DNA of 41,032 bases from JAAZFZ01 sp035647435 (GCA_035647435.1 DASRNM010000144.1:1-41032), one strand, 5' to 3'; shown: positions 16,505 to 23,837, counted from the stretch's first letter. A program made the numbers and translations. The notes: generated from the sequence alone by a model not told the origin.

Positions 16505-17713
16505 ATGAGCAGGAAGATTTCAATAGGAATTACAATATCATTGGTAATAACAGCGATTACGATAACCTTTGCAATAACAATGTCCGTTTCACAGCGAACT
16601 TATAACAGGTTGATAACTGATTTACCTGAGCGCACACAAATGTATTCATCTATTGCGAAAATAGATGAGCTTGTGCGTTCAAATTATTATGGAAAAATAA
16701 GCGAAAAAGTGTTAAACGAAAAGGTTGCGGGCGGTTATGTTGCCGGCCTGGGCGATGCATACAGCAAGTATATGACTGCCGATGAGTATGCGGATTATGT
16801 AACGGTAATTTCGGGCAAGTCTTTAGGTATCGGTGTTACAACGACCCTAAATGAAGCAAACGGATATATGACAGTAACACAGGTTTTTAGTGGTTCGCCA
16901 GCAGAAAATAGTGGACTTAAAAAGGGTGATGAAATAACCCAAATCGGCGGTGAACCTATTAGTGCAAAAAACTATGAAGAAATGCTCAAAAGCTTTGAGG
17001 GCCAAAACCTTTCAAGTGTCGATATAACTTTTAAAAGAGAAACCGAAACCAAAACAGTCAGTGTTGTGGTTGGCTACAATTTGCCGTCGGTTTCCCACAG
17101 ACTAATAGGTGACGTTGGATACATAAGAATAACTGCATTTTATGAAAACACAGCAATCCAAGTGAGCAACGCAATTCACTCACTGATTGAGAGCGAGGCG
17201 AAAAGTCTAATATTTGACGTTAGAAACACCGATAAGGGTAGTGTTGAATATGCCGCACAGGTGATTGATTTGTTGGTCCCCGTCGCAAGCGAGGGTACGG
17301 GCGCATTAGCGAGTGCCGTTGACAAAAACGGTCAAACGGTTAAGGTCTTTTCTTCAAACTCAACGGATGTATCGTTGCAAATGGTAGTGCTTGTGAATTC
17401 AAAAACCTGCGGTGGGGCAGAGCTTTTCGCCTGCGATTTGAGGGATTTCGGCAAGGCATGGATAGTTGGAAACACGACAAAAGGAAACGGGACCATGCAA
17501 GAGGTGTTTCGTCTTGACGACGGTGGGGCGGTTATGTTAACGGTCGCAAAAATATTACCGTATAAGAGCGATAGCTTTGACGGAGTTGGGGTTGTGCCTG
17601 ACTATGAATCTTCGTTAACATTTTCACAGAAGTCAAATTTTGACTTGCTTGAGGATGAGGAGGACACGCAGCTTCAGACAGCGTTAACCCTCTTGTCGGG
17701 GAACGACGAATAA
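16505..17713 (+). CDS. S41 (CtpA-like) protease homologue with degenerate active site
   Basis: A 402-residue protein: N-terminal membrane anchor at about 6-28, PDZ domain at about 100-185 (GIGVTT, SPAENSGLKKGDEI) and S41 domain at about 195-375. Active C-terminal processing proteases use the Ser in the centre of SASASE and a Lys 25 residues later in FGKG. Here the aligned segments read NSKTCGGAELF (from Asn298) and TTKGNGTMQ (from Thr324). The nucleophile position is Gly303 and the Lys position is Asn328; Gln332 remains. It should therefore be inactive, or use shifted residues such as Cys302 and Lys326. It starts 46 bases after the PcsB-like gene with GGAG at 16496-16499, so it belongs to the FtsEX operon. 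Confidence 0.8.
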   Translation: MSRKISIGITISLVITAITITFAITMSVSQRTYNRLITDLPERTQMYSSIAKIDELVRSNYYGKISEKVLNEKVAGGYVAGLGDAYSKYMTADEYADYVTVISGKSLGIGVTTTLNEANGYMTVTQVFSGSPAENSGLKKGDEITQIGGEPISAKNYEEMLKSFEGQNLSSVDITFKRETETKTVSVVVGYNLPSVSHRLIGDVGYIRITAFYENTAIQVSNAIHSLIESEAKSLIFDVRNTDKGSVEYAAQVIDLLVPVASEGTGALASAVDKNGQTVKVFSSNSTDVSLQMVVLVNSKTCGGAELFACDLRDFGKAWIVGNTTKGNGTMQEVFRLDDGGAVMLTVAKILPYKSDSFDGVGVVPDYESSLTFSQKSNFDLLEDEEDTQLQTALTLLSGNDE

Positions 17714-17759
17714 AAGTACCGGACAAAAATCCGTCATAATGAAACAACGGAGGTAAGGG

Positions 17760-18701
17760 ATGAAAACTGTTGATTTAATAGTGCCATGCTATAACGAGAG
17801 CGAAGTCCTCTCCATGTTCTATGAAGAAGTATGTTCGGTTGCTCAAAAGTGTTCGGATTATGGTTTTAAGTTTATTTTTATCAACGACGGTAGCAGTGAC
17901 TCAACTTTAGAAATTATAGGAAAACTTGCCCAAAAAGATAAAAGGGTCAAATATATTTCCTTTTCAAGAAATTTTGGCAAAGAAGCGGCAATGCTTGCAG
18001 GTATGTCTTATTCCAGTGGCGATTATGTGGGTATAATTGATGCGGATTTGCAGCATTCTCCTGAACTTCTTATTGATATGATTAAAGCGGTTGACATAGA
18101 GGGCTATGACGTTGCCGCCGCTCGCAGGGTTGATAGACAAGGCGAGTCAAAGCTTAAAAGTGCATTATCTCGAAGGTTTTATCGCGTTATTAGTAAACTC
18201 AGCGATGTTGAGATACAGGACGGCGCTCAGGATTTTCGGGTAATGACTCGAAAGGTGGTCAAGGCAATTTTAAGCATGCCTGAATACAATCGCTTTTCAA
18301 AAGGGATTTTCACTTGGGTGGGCTTTAAAACAAAATGGTTTGAACATGAGAACAGGGAGCGGGCCGCAGGCAATACGAAATGGTCGATAGCAAAGCTTTT
18401 TAAATATGCAATTGATGGCATAATCGGCTTTTCTACAACACCGCTTAAAATATCATTTATGACTGGCGTCGTTTTTAGCACATTAGGAACATTATACGCC
18501 GTGTATATAATAATAGACACAATAATAAACGGGCCCGACGTTGCCGGCTACCCGTCAATTATTTGCTTGATAGTCTTAATGAGCGGTCTTATATTGACCT
18601 CGCTTGGGATTGTCGGTGAATACATTGCAAAGATTTACATGGAGGTCAAGCGTAGACCACTGTTTTTAGTTGACACAACAAATATAGACAAAAGAGATTA
18701 A
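17760..18701 (+). CDS. Family 2 glycosyltransferase with C-terminal membrane anchor (GtrB/DPM-like)
   Basis: A 313-residue protein. The GT2 domain occupies about 1-225, starting VDLIVPCYNESEVL, with FINDGSSDST and the metal-binding DAD in GIIDADLQHSP. Two membrane segments follow at about 232-255 and 268-292. This architecture transfers a sugar to a polyprenyl phosphate carrier at the cytosolic membrane face; the sugar is unknown. The start follows ACGGAGGTAAGGG at 17748-17760. It lies 46 bases after the S41 gene and may be the last gene of the FtsEX operon. Its stop overlaps the convergent phage-type repressor gene by four bases, so the island boundary is immediately at its end. Confidence 0.85.
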   Translation: MKTVDLIVPCYNESEVLSMFYEEVCSVAQKCSDYGFKFIFINDGSSDSTLEIIGKLAQKDKRVKYISFSRNFGKEAAMLAGMSYSSGDYVGIIDADLQHSPELLIDMIKAVDIEGYDVAAARRVDRQGESKLKSALSRRFYRVISKLSDVEIQDGAQDFRVMTRKVVKAILSMPEYNRFSKGIFTWVGFKTKWFEHENRERAAGNTKWSIAKLFKYAIDGIIGFSTTPLKISFMTGVVFSTLGTLYAVYIIIDTIINGPDVAGYPSIICLIVLMSGLILTSLGIVGEYIAKIYMEVKRRPLFLVDTTNIDKRD

Positions 18702-19297
18702 AAAAACTTTGCCCTGAGCTCAACAACCTTGCCCAGTATTGTAACAGGGAGGGTTTTGATTTCTTCATCGGTAAAGATTTTCGGCTCATAAATACTGTTA
18801 TTAAGAGGCACAAGCATTAGGCTTGTGTCTTTTTTTATTATCTTTTTGACGGTTGCCTCGTTTCCGTTTAGAAGTATAACGGCAATGTCACCGCTGTCAA
18901 CATCGGGTTGTTTTCTGACAATTACAATGTCGCTCGGGCAAAAGCGCGGTAACATACTGTCGCCCTCAATTCTGAGCGCAAAATGTTCACCGTTTGCCGC
19001 CAATTCGGGCGATATCTCCTCGTAACCGTCATGCTCCTCAATGGCCTCGAGGGGAACTCCGGCAACGACCTTGCCGAGGATAGGGATGAAATGGCGTCTT
19101 TTCTCACTTTTTCCCTTGCCCAGAATTTGTTCAATAGAAATATTGAAAAAGTCAGCAAGAATTGAAAGGCTATCGCTATCCGGCAGAGTTCTGCCCATCT
19201 CCCATTGGCTGACAGCTGTCTGGTGGACATTGCAGACTTTCCCGAGCTCAACTTGTGTCAAGCCTCTTCGACGCCTTAAATCCTTAATTACGTTCAT
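18698..19297 (-). CDS. XRE-family S24 (CI/LexA-like) self-cleaving repressor
   Basis: A 199-residue protein. The N-terminal XRE helix-turn-helix is at about 3-58 (LTQVELGKVCNVHQTAVSQWE). The C-terminal S24 peptidase/dimerisation domain has a candidate Ala79-Gly80 cleavage site (VVAGVP), the nucleophile Ser114 (EGDSML) and Lys151 (ATVKKI). Such repressors keep a prophage silent and self-cleave with RecA after DNA damage. It is divergent from the 19450 gene, with both promoters in a 152-base gap. The ribosome binding site is AGAGAGGTGG on the minus strand. It overlaps the end of the glycosyltransferase gene. Confidence 0.85.
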   Translation of the reverse strand: MNVIKDLRRRRGLTQVELGKVCNVHQTAVSQWEMGRTLPDSDSLSILADFFNISIEQILGKGKSEKRRHFIPILGKVVAGVPLEAIEEHDGYEEISPELAANGEHFALRIEGDSMLPRFCPSDIVIVRKQPDVDSGDIAVILLNGNEATVKKIIKKDTSLMLVPLNNSIYEPKIFTDEEIKTLPVTILGKVVELRAKFF

Positions 19298-19322
19298 TTT
19301 GCCACCTCTCTCTTATACTCCT

Positions 19323-19351
19323 ATTATTAGTGCTACTATTTAATTTGTCAA
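19323..19351 (-). promoter_or_regulatory. Minus-strand promoter of the S24 repressor
   Basis: Read on the minus strand: TTGACA (19351-19346), 17 bases, then AATAAT (19328-19323), 26 bases from the start codon. Confidence 0.55.
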
Positions 19352-19379
19352 GAGTTTTTGTGAATTATGAGAAATGCTA

Positions 19380-19413
19380 TTGACACAAGAACATTTGTTC
19401 GCTATTATAATAG
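19380..19413 (+). promoter_or_regulatory. SOS-type promoter with LexA box and palindromic -10 operator
   Basis: TTGACA at 19380-19385 and TATTAT at 19403-19408 are 17 bases apart. The spacer contains GAACATTTGTTC at 19389-19400, a perfect inverted repeat matching the Firmicutes LexA box core GAAC-N4-GTTC. The -10 lies in a second perfect palindrome, CTATTATAATAG at 19402-19413, with the related AATAGTGTGGCTATT just after it; these are candidate operators for the S24 repressor. LexA and the repressor could thus both block this promoter. Confidence 0.7.
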
Positions 19414-19449
19414 TGTGGCTATTAAAAAACAAGGGGGTGAAGGAGTTTT

Positions 19450-20055
19450 ATGAAAATAAACGGACAACTTCGGCGAGATGCATTCGAAATACTCACTGAA
19501 AGACAAGCCTATTTAGACTGGGAGCGAGAAAATGCAGACGAAATTTCCGAAAACCAAATGCGAAAGAAGGTTGTAGATTTGTCTGTACTTGTCCGAGATG
19601 TGATTGATGAGGATTTGACACCGACCGAAAGAGCTGTTGTAGAACAGTATTGGTTCGAGAATAAAAACCTAACAACAATTGCTCAAAGTATGGGGATTAA
19701 CACTTCAACTGTTTTCAGAACTTTGGAGAGGGCAAACAAAAAAATCCAGAAAATTTTACGGCATGTCGTTAAATATGAGTATGATTTGAAAAAAGTGGTT
19801 TTTCTCCCGATTGTTGTGTGTAAAGCGCTTGCGATTGCCTCTGCAGAGAAATTCAAACCGACCAATATAGGCGGCAGGCTTAGAAGACTACGAGTTATCA
19901 GCAACATTACCATAGATGAACTAGGCGAAGGGGTGGGCATAGATAAAAACACATTAGTGGGTTTTGAAAATGGCAATTTGCCGAGCCTATCAGAGGTTAT
20001 TAGACTCGCTTCCTTTTATCAAACGACCACAGATAATATATTAATCGGAGGTTAA
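19450..20055 (+). CDS. Sigma-region-4-like plus XRE helix-turn-helix fusion regulator
   Basis: A 201-residue cytosolic protein with two DNA-binding parts. Residues about 55-105 resemble sigma factor region 4 (LTPTERAVVEQYWFENKNLT, then TIAQSMGINTSTVFRTLERA). Residues about 140-200 form an XRE-type domain (GGRLRRLRVISNITIDEL, then IDKNTLVGFENGN). Phage late-gene activators often have the region-4-like fold, but the fusion to an XRE domain is unusual in my experience. It is the first gene downstream of the SOS-type promoter, so it probably activates the rest of the cassette. The start has GGGGGTGAAGGAG at 19434-19446. The next gene follows after three bases. Confidence 0.65.
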   Translation: MKINGQLRRDAFEILTERQAYLDWERENADEISENQMRKKVVDLSVLVRDVIDEDLTPTERAVVEQYWFENKNLTTIAQSMGINTSTVFRTLERANKKIQKILRHVVKYEYDLKKVVFLPIVVCKALAIASAEKFKPTNIGGRLRRLRVISNITIDELGEGVGIDKNTLVGFENGNLPSLSEVIRLASFYQTTTDNILIGG

Positions 20056-20058
20056 AAA

Positions 20059-20328
20059 ATGTATAAAACCCTTTCTGAGCTTTCAGAAGAATACTTTGAA
20101 GGCGTTATATTGCAAGACGAGTTGATTAAAAAATATAGGCAACGGTTAAGTGAAGTTCGTCAAAAGCATTGCTGTGAGGAAGAAATAAGAATAACAAGGC
20201 TTTTAAGAATTTTGTATGACCAAAGAAATGAATTGATAGACACCGCATACTATCTAAAAAACTATTATAATCGCACACCCCAAAACGATGTAGAGAAAAG
20301 TGTGGTTAGAAAGGTAGGGATAATTTGA
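20059..20328 (+). CDS. Small helical protein of the phage-like cassette, unknown function
   Basis: An 89-residue protein rich in Glu, Arg, Leu and Tyr and predicted almost wholly helical, with a possible coiled coil over residues 15-70. There is no signal peptide or membrane segment and no recognised motif. The start follows ATCGGAGGTT at 20044-20053, and the stop overlaps the TTG start of the next gene. It sits where phages carry small regulatory or structural accessory proteins; I do not assign a function. Confidence 0.6.
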   Translation: MYKTLSELSEEYFEGVILQDELIKKYRQRLSEVRQKHCCEEEIRITRLLRILYDQRNELIDTAYYLKNYYNRTPQNDVEKSVVRKVGII

Positions 20329-20993
20329 AAACGGTAAGCATTGTTCTTGCCGCGGACGGGAGCACGCTGCAAATAAATCAGGACAAGCTGTATGTTCATG
20401 AGCATGAATGTGCTCAGCTTGAAATTGAGCTTGCCGGTGAGCTGATTTCGGAGGATATAGACTATCATGTCATATCATTTGAGCCAAAAGGCACAAACAA
20501 CAAGATTTCCACTCAAAACATATATATTTGGGACGGTACTGGCACTGCCCCTAACGCATATAATGATGGTGACAAATTATATTGCAAAATGCCGTTTGAG
20601 CTTTGCTCAAACAAAAGCCTTGACATACAGGTTGAGGCTCACAGACAAAGTAATAATTTGCCGACATTTATCGCAAAATCTGCAGTGTTTTCAGTTACTT
20701 TTGAGAATTCACTGACAGGGTGCGCAAGAGAGATTTCATTAGACGCATTTGATTTATTACCCAAGCTTCATTCAATGCTAGATGAGCTTAAAGAGGTAAT
20801 TCAGTCGCCGATTGTACAAGGTATTTCTACAACATCACAAGAGATTAACCTTGAAATTCCATTGACAGTTCCCACCCTTAACATAACCGATAATTCAAAT
20901 AAGGCAGCGACAACTGAATTTGTTCAGCAGTTACTTGCAGAAATATTTGAGACCTTTACCGCTGCACTTAATGACATAATAGGGGGTGGGTGA
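20325..20993 (+). CDS. Phage baseplate/tail-fibre-like protein
   Basis: A 222-residue protein. Residues about 1-130 are beta-rich, resembling the upper-baseplate (BppU-like) N-terminal sandwich (VSIVLAADGSTLQINQDKL). It ends with DNSNKAATTEFVQQLLAE, which matches the AATTAFV element common in phage tail-fibre proteins. A baseplate or fibre-connector role is therefore inferred. The start is TTG at 20325, four bases inside the previous gene. Its stop TGA lies just before the GTG of the LRR gene. No other tail gene (tape measure, Dit, Tal) is present. Confidence 0.55.
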   Translation: MKTVSIVLAADGSTLQINQDKLYVHEHECAQLEIELAGELISEDIDYHVISFEPKGTNNKISTQNIYIWDGTGTAPNAYNDGDKLYCKMPFELCSNKSLDIQVEAHRQSNNLPTFIAKSAVFSVTFENSLTGCAREISLDAFDLLPKLHSMLDELKEVIQSPIVQGISTTSQEINLEIPLTVPTLNITDNSNKAATTEFVQQLLAEIFETFTAALNDIIGGG

Positions 20994-20994
20994 T

Positions 20995-22020
20995 GTGATT
21001 AGCATATTTGTTGATTTTATTAGCAGGCTTTTACAACTAAAGACAAACCTTTCTGAAAATATAAGTGCTTTGGGAATTCTTGTAGATCCTGAAGACACTT
21101 TAAGTGACTTAGTTCCAAAGCTGATTGAGGTTCAAAGTTTGATGACAGGTGATTATAGAGTAAGCAGTCTTGTTCAGCGTGACGGCTTGTTGACTATTCC
21201 GGAAAACATCATATCAATTGCGAATTATGCTTTTTACAGATACGATAATTTGCAACTCAATTGTATACCTGATAGTGTCCAGAATATAGGACAACACGCC
21301 TTTTTCTCTTGCTCAACGATTAATTTTGCATCTTTGCCAAGTTCATTGACCTCAATCGGAAGTTTTGCTTTTGCCAATTGTTGCGGGTTAGAAAGTTTGA
21401 CTTTCCCTACAGAAGATATAAGTATAGGAATCAGTGCATTTGAAGATTGCACAAATTTACAGATACAGTATTTGCCTGACAGCTTAGCAAAAATAGAAAG
21501 CAAAACATTTGCTAATTGCCACAAGCTCAACCCTTTATGTTTGCCTTCTTCTTTGGTGAAAATAGACAACAGTGCATTTATTTATTGCAAGAAATTTAAT
21601 CCTCCGAACCTACCAAACTCAATAACTTCTATTGAGGCAAATGCATTCTCAAATTGTACAAGTCTGAGCTTGACCGAATTACCAAGTCAACTGACCAGTA
21701 TTCGTAATTCAAGTTTTTATAGTTGTGGGGAGCTGAGGCTATCCAGTTTGCCACCTAATATAACAACAATTGAAAGCAACGCCTTTAGAAATTGCGAAAA
21801 AATAACAGTTTGTACAATGCCTGAATCATTAGAAATGATTTACGCAAGAGCATTTGAAAATTGCAAAGGCTTAACTAATATTGTTTTTGGCTCCAATATA
21901 AGCTATGTGTACGCAGATGCCTTTAAGGACTGCACAAATATAACAACAATTACCGTTAACGGTAATTACATTTCGGGTGCTCCGTGGGGAGCTGTAAATG
22001 CAACCGTAATTTGGGCTTGA
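20995..22020 (+). CDS. BspA-type leucine-rich-repeat protein with phage-fibre-like N-terminus
   Basis: A 341-residue protein. Residues about 1-55 (KTNLSENISALGI, DTLSDLVPKLIEV) resemble the short helical element at the start of many phage tail fibres. Residues about 65-335 hold roughly eleven BspA/LRR_5 repeats of 23 residues with the pattern I-x-x-x-AF-x-x-C-x-x-L-x-x-x-x-L-P-x-S-L. LRR_5 repeats mediate surface or protein binding. No signal peptide is present, so export by lysis or as part of a particle is likelier than Sec secretion (inference). Start GTG 20995 is preferred over GTG 20986 because AGGGGGTGG at 20981-20989 then has proper spacing. Confidence 0.75.
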   Translation: MISIFVDFISRLLQLKTNLSENISALGILVDPEDTLSDLVPKLIEVQSLMTGDYRVSSLVQRDGLLTIPENIISIANYAFYRYDNLQLNCIPDSVQNIGQHAFFSCSTINFASLPSSLTSIGSFAFANCCGLESLTFPTEDISIGISAFEDCTNLQIQYLPDSLAKIESKTFANCHKLNPLCLPSSLVKIDNSAFIYCKKFNPPNLPNSITSIEANAFSNCTSLSLTELPSQLTSIRNSSFYSCGELRLSSLPPNITTIESNAFRNCEKITVCTMPESLEMIYARAFENCKGLTNIVFGSNISYVYADAFKDCTNITTITVNGNYISGAPWGAVNATVIWA

Positions 22021-22043
22021 AGCTAAAAGAAAGGGGATAACTT

Positions 22044-22223
22044 ATGCAAACATTAAACACATTCAGATTGATTGCAGACGAGGGGAAGAGGCTCACAAAC
22101 GGGCAAGAAAGCGGCTATGTCATTGACTTAGCGCCAAATCAATCCCCAAGGGATTGGCATGAAATAGACGATATTATCGAAGAAGAAGGGCAGGAGGAAC
22201 ATCATGAGCAAGAACAACATTGA
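22044..22223 (+). CDS. Small acidic protein between fibre and lysis genes
   Basis: A 59-residue reading frame with a good ribosome binding site (AAAGGGGATAA at 22030-22040). It begins MQTLNTFRLIADEGKRLTNG, contains SPRDWHEIDDIIEEEG and ends in a His/Glu/Gln-rich tail. It overlaps the start of the endolysin gene by 20 bases. Its size, acidity and position between the fibre and lysis genes recall XkdX-type phage proteins, but I see no decisive motif. Short length limits confidence. Confidence 0.55.
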   Translation: MQTLNTFRLIADEGKRLTNGQESGYVIDLAPNQSPRDWHEIDDIIEEEGQEEHHEQEQH

Positions 22224-22944
22224 TTTTGTTGAACATATAAAAGCACAGATTGGGTCGCCTTATTGGTACGGTACCTTTGGTGTTAAAACGACCGAATCCC
22301 TTTGGCGCCAAAAGAAAAAACAATATCCTTCACATTATTCCGACAACAGATATAAAATTGCAAAGGCAAACCATTTCGGTAAGCGAGCATATGACTGTTC
22401 AGGTCTTATTAAATCATATATGTTTATGAAAAAACCAACATCATCTCCCAAATATTCAGTGAAGTACGATAAAAATGTAGGTGGAATATTAGCTGCGTGC
22501 ACAAAAACAGGCTCGATTTCAACAATCCCTGAAACGGTTGGATTGCTTGTTTTTAGAGGAAAAGCTCATGTTGGAGTTTGCATAGGCGACAGTTATGTTG
22601 TTGAGGCTAAAGGATTTAACGAGGGAGTTGTCAAAACTAGGCTCAAAGACGGCGGTTGGGATAAATGGGGGCAGCTCGGTTGGATTGAATACAAATCCCC
22701 AACGCCCGTTGCAGGTGCGATTGAGGATACGGTTAAACACGATGTTTTCAAAAACACAAGCGGGGATAATTTGATTGTTTACGCTGATACCGCGCGACTT
22801 GTAAAGATAGGCACGCTGTTCAAAAACGCAACCTGTAACACTCTGGGTATTAAAAACAATTTAGCAGTTATTTTATACCGAATAAACGGCACGTCGTCAT
22901 ACAAGGTGGGCTTTACTCAGTATATAAAGGGGATTCAAAAATGA
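22204..22944 (+). CDS. NlpC/P60-like phage endolysin with C-terminal SH3-like part
   Basis: A 246-residue protein. The N-terminal catalytic domain (about 1-160) has the nucleophile Cys65 in AYDCSGLIKSY, and His122 in KAHVGVCIGDSYVVEA. This is the Cys/His arrangement of NlpC/P60 and CHAP-like peptidoglycan amidases/endopeptidases. The C-terminal 75 residues (VFKNTSGDNLIVYADTARLV) look like an SH3-type cell-wall binding domain. No signal peptide is seen, so it needs a holin to reach the wall, and two holin-like genes follow immediately. The start overlaps the preceding small gene, and the stop overlaps the next start by four bases. Confidence 0.8.
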   Translation: MSKNNIDFVEHIKAQIGSPYWYGTFGVKTTESLWRQKKKQYPSHYSDNRYKIAKANHFGKRAYDCSGLIKSYMFMKKPTSSPKYSVKYDKNVGGILAACTKTGSISTIPETVGLLVFRGKAHVGVCIGDSYVVEAKGFNEGVVKTRLKDGGWDKWGQLGWIEYKSPTPVAGAIEDTVKHDVFKNTSGDNLIVYADTARLVKIGTLFKNATCNTLGIKNNLAVILYRINGTSSYKVGFTQYIKGIQK

Positions 22945-23258
22945 TAGATACATCATTGGCGGCATTGGCATATTGCGGAATTCCCGCAGGTGTGACGACG
23001 CTTGCGTTTTGGCTATTAAAAAGGTCAATTGACCGACGGGAAATACAATATTGCGAGCGCGAAAAGGCAAGAAAGGAGTATGAACACCTGCTTGTAAAAT
23101 GCGTGGGAGCGTCTCTGACACTCGGTGAGGTTACGGCACAGGCAATAAAATACGGAAAAACAAACGGAGAAATGTCAATCGCACTCGAATATGCAAAAAA
23201 GATAAAGCATGAGCAAAGAGAGTTTTTGCAAAGGCTTGGAATTGGTAATTTACATTGA
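22941..23258 (+). CDS. Small single-pass membrane protein, holin-like/accessory
   Basis: A 105-residue protein with one N-terminal membrane segment at about 5-27 (LAALAYCGIPAGVTTLAFWLL) and a long charged helical remainder. Its position between the endolysin and an LL-H-type holin suggests a role in lysis, such as a holin partner or spanin-like tether. No family motif is recognised. The start overlaps the endolysin stop (ATGA) and follows AAAGGGG. Confidence 0.6.
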   Translation: MIDTSLAALAYCGIPAGVTTLAFWLLKRSIDRREIQYCEREKARKEYEHLLVKCVGASLTLGEVTAQAIKYGKTNGEMSIALEYAKKIKHEQREFLQRLGIGNLH

Positions 23259-23273
23259 CGAATGGAGGACTGT

Positions 23274-23615
23274 ATGAAAAACATCATTTTAAGCAACTAT
23301 GAATTTATTCTGTTGACTATTGCAATTGTTTGCACAATTATCGCAAGGTTAGTAAATGAAGAGCTATGCTCCTCAAAAAACAGACTTTTTGAATTAATTA
23401 CAAATGCAGAAAAAAACTATGGTGGCGGAACGGGTGCATTAAAAAAAGCAGCTGTCGTTGCCGAGTTTTCAAAAAGCCTTTCGCTTTTACTTAAAACTTT
23501 TTTGGGTTCAAACGGAATAAGCACTATGATTGAAAAGGCATTGACTCATGCAAAAGCGGTTTGGGCAGAAAGCGGGCAGATTTGTTCTTACATAAATTCT
23601 GATTTTAAACAATAA
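23274..23615 (+). CDS. Phage holin, LL-H-like family
   Basis: A 113-residue protein with an N-terminal membrane segment at about 8-28 (YEFILLTIAIVCTIIARLV). An amphipathic, Ala/Lys-rich region follows, containing LITNAEKNYGGGTGALKKAAV, which resembles phage holins of the LL-H group. These make membrane lesions that release or activate the endolysin. The start at 23274 is set by GGAGG at 23264-23268; ATG 23262 overlaps that site. It is the last gene of the cassette and is followed by a strong bidirectional terminator. Confidence 0.75.
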   Translation: MKNIILSNYEFILLTIAIVCTIIARLVNEELCSSKNRLFELITNAEKNYGGGTGALKKAAVVAEFSKSLSLLLKTFLGSNGISTMIEKALTHAKAVWAESGQICSYINSDFKQ

Positions 23616-23680
23616 ACATTTTTAAAAAAGGACTTCAGCCGTTCAAACTCTTTTAAAATCAGATATAGGCGACAAAAAAT

Positions 23681-23710
23681 AACCGCCCGTGAACTAACAC
23701 GGGCGGTTTT
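23681..23710. terminator. Bidirectional terminator between holin gene and tRNA-Lys
   Basis: AACCGCCCGTG (23681-23691) pairs perfectly with CACGGGCGGTT (23698-23708). T4 follows on the plus strand, and on the minus strand a T-rich run from 23674-23680 follows. It ends both the phage-like cassette and the tRNA transcript. Confidence 0.85.
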
Positions 23711-23711
23711 G

Positions 23712-23787
23712 TGGTGATCCATCGGAGATTCGAACTCCGGACACCTTGATTAAAAGTCAAGTGCTCTGCCGACTGAGCTAATGGATC
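23712..23787 (-). tRNA. tRNA-Lys (anticodon TTT)
   Basis: Read on the minus strand, the 76-base cloverleaf has acceptor GATCCAT/ATGGATC, D-arm TAGCTCAGTCGGCAGAGCA, anticodon stem CTTGA/TCAAG with loop CTTTTAA (anticodon TTT), T-arm GGAGTTCGAATCTCC and discriminator A followed by an encoded CCA. Promoter at 23837-23809. Confidence 0.95.
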
Positions 23788-23808
23788 TTATATTTTTCGC
23801 ACTTGATT

Positions 23809-23837
23809 ATGATATATTATTTACGTGCTATTGTCAA
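23809..23837 (-). promoter_or_regulatory. Promoter of tRNA-Lys
   Basis: On the minus strand TTGACA (23837-23832), 17 bases, TATCAT (23814-23809), 21 bases upstream of the tRNA 5' end. Confidence 0.65.

Noticed and set aside
23712..23787. tRNA-Lys as attachment site of the phage-like cassette
   Set aside because: No integrase is present, and no copy of the tRNA 3' end (TCCGATGGATC-type sequence) occurs near 18700 or elsewhere in the window.
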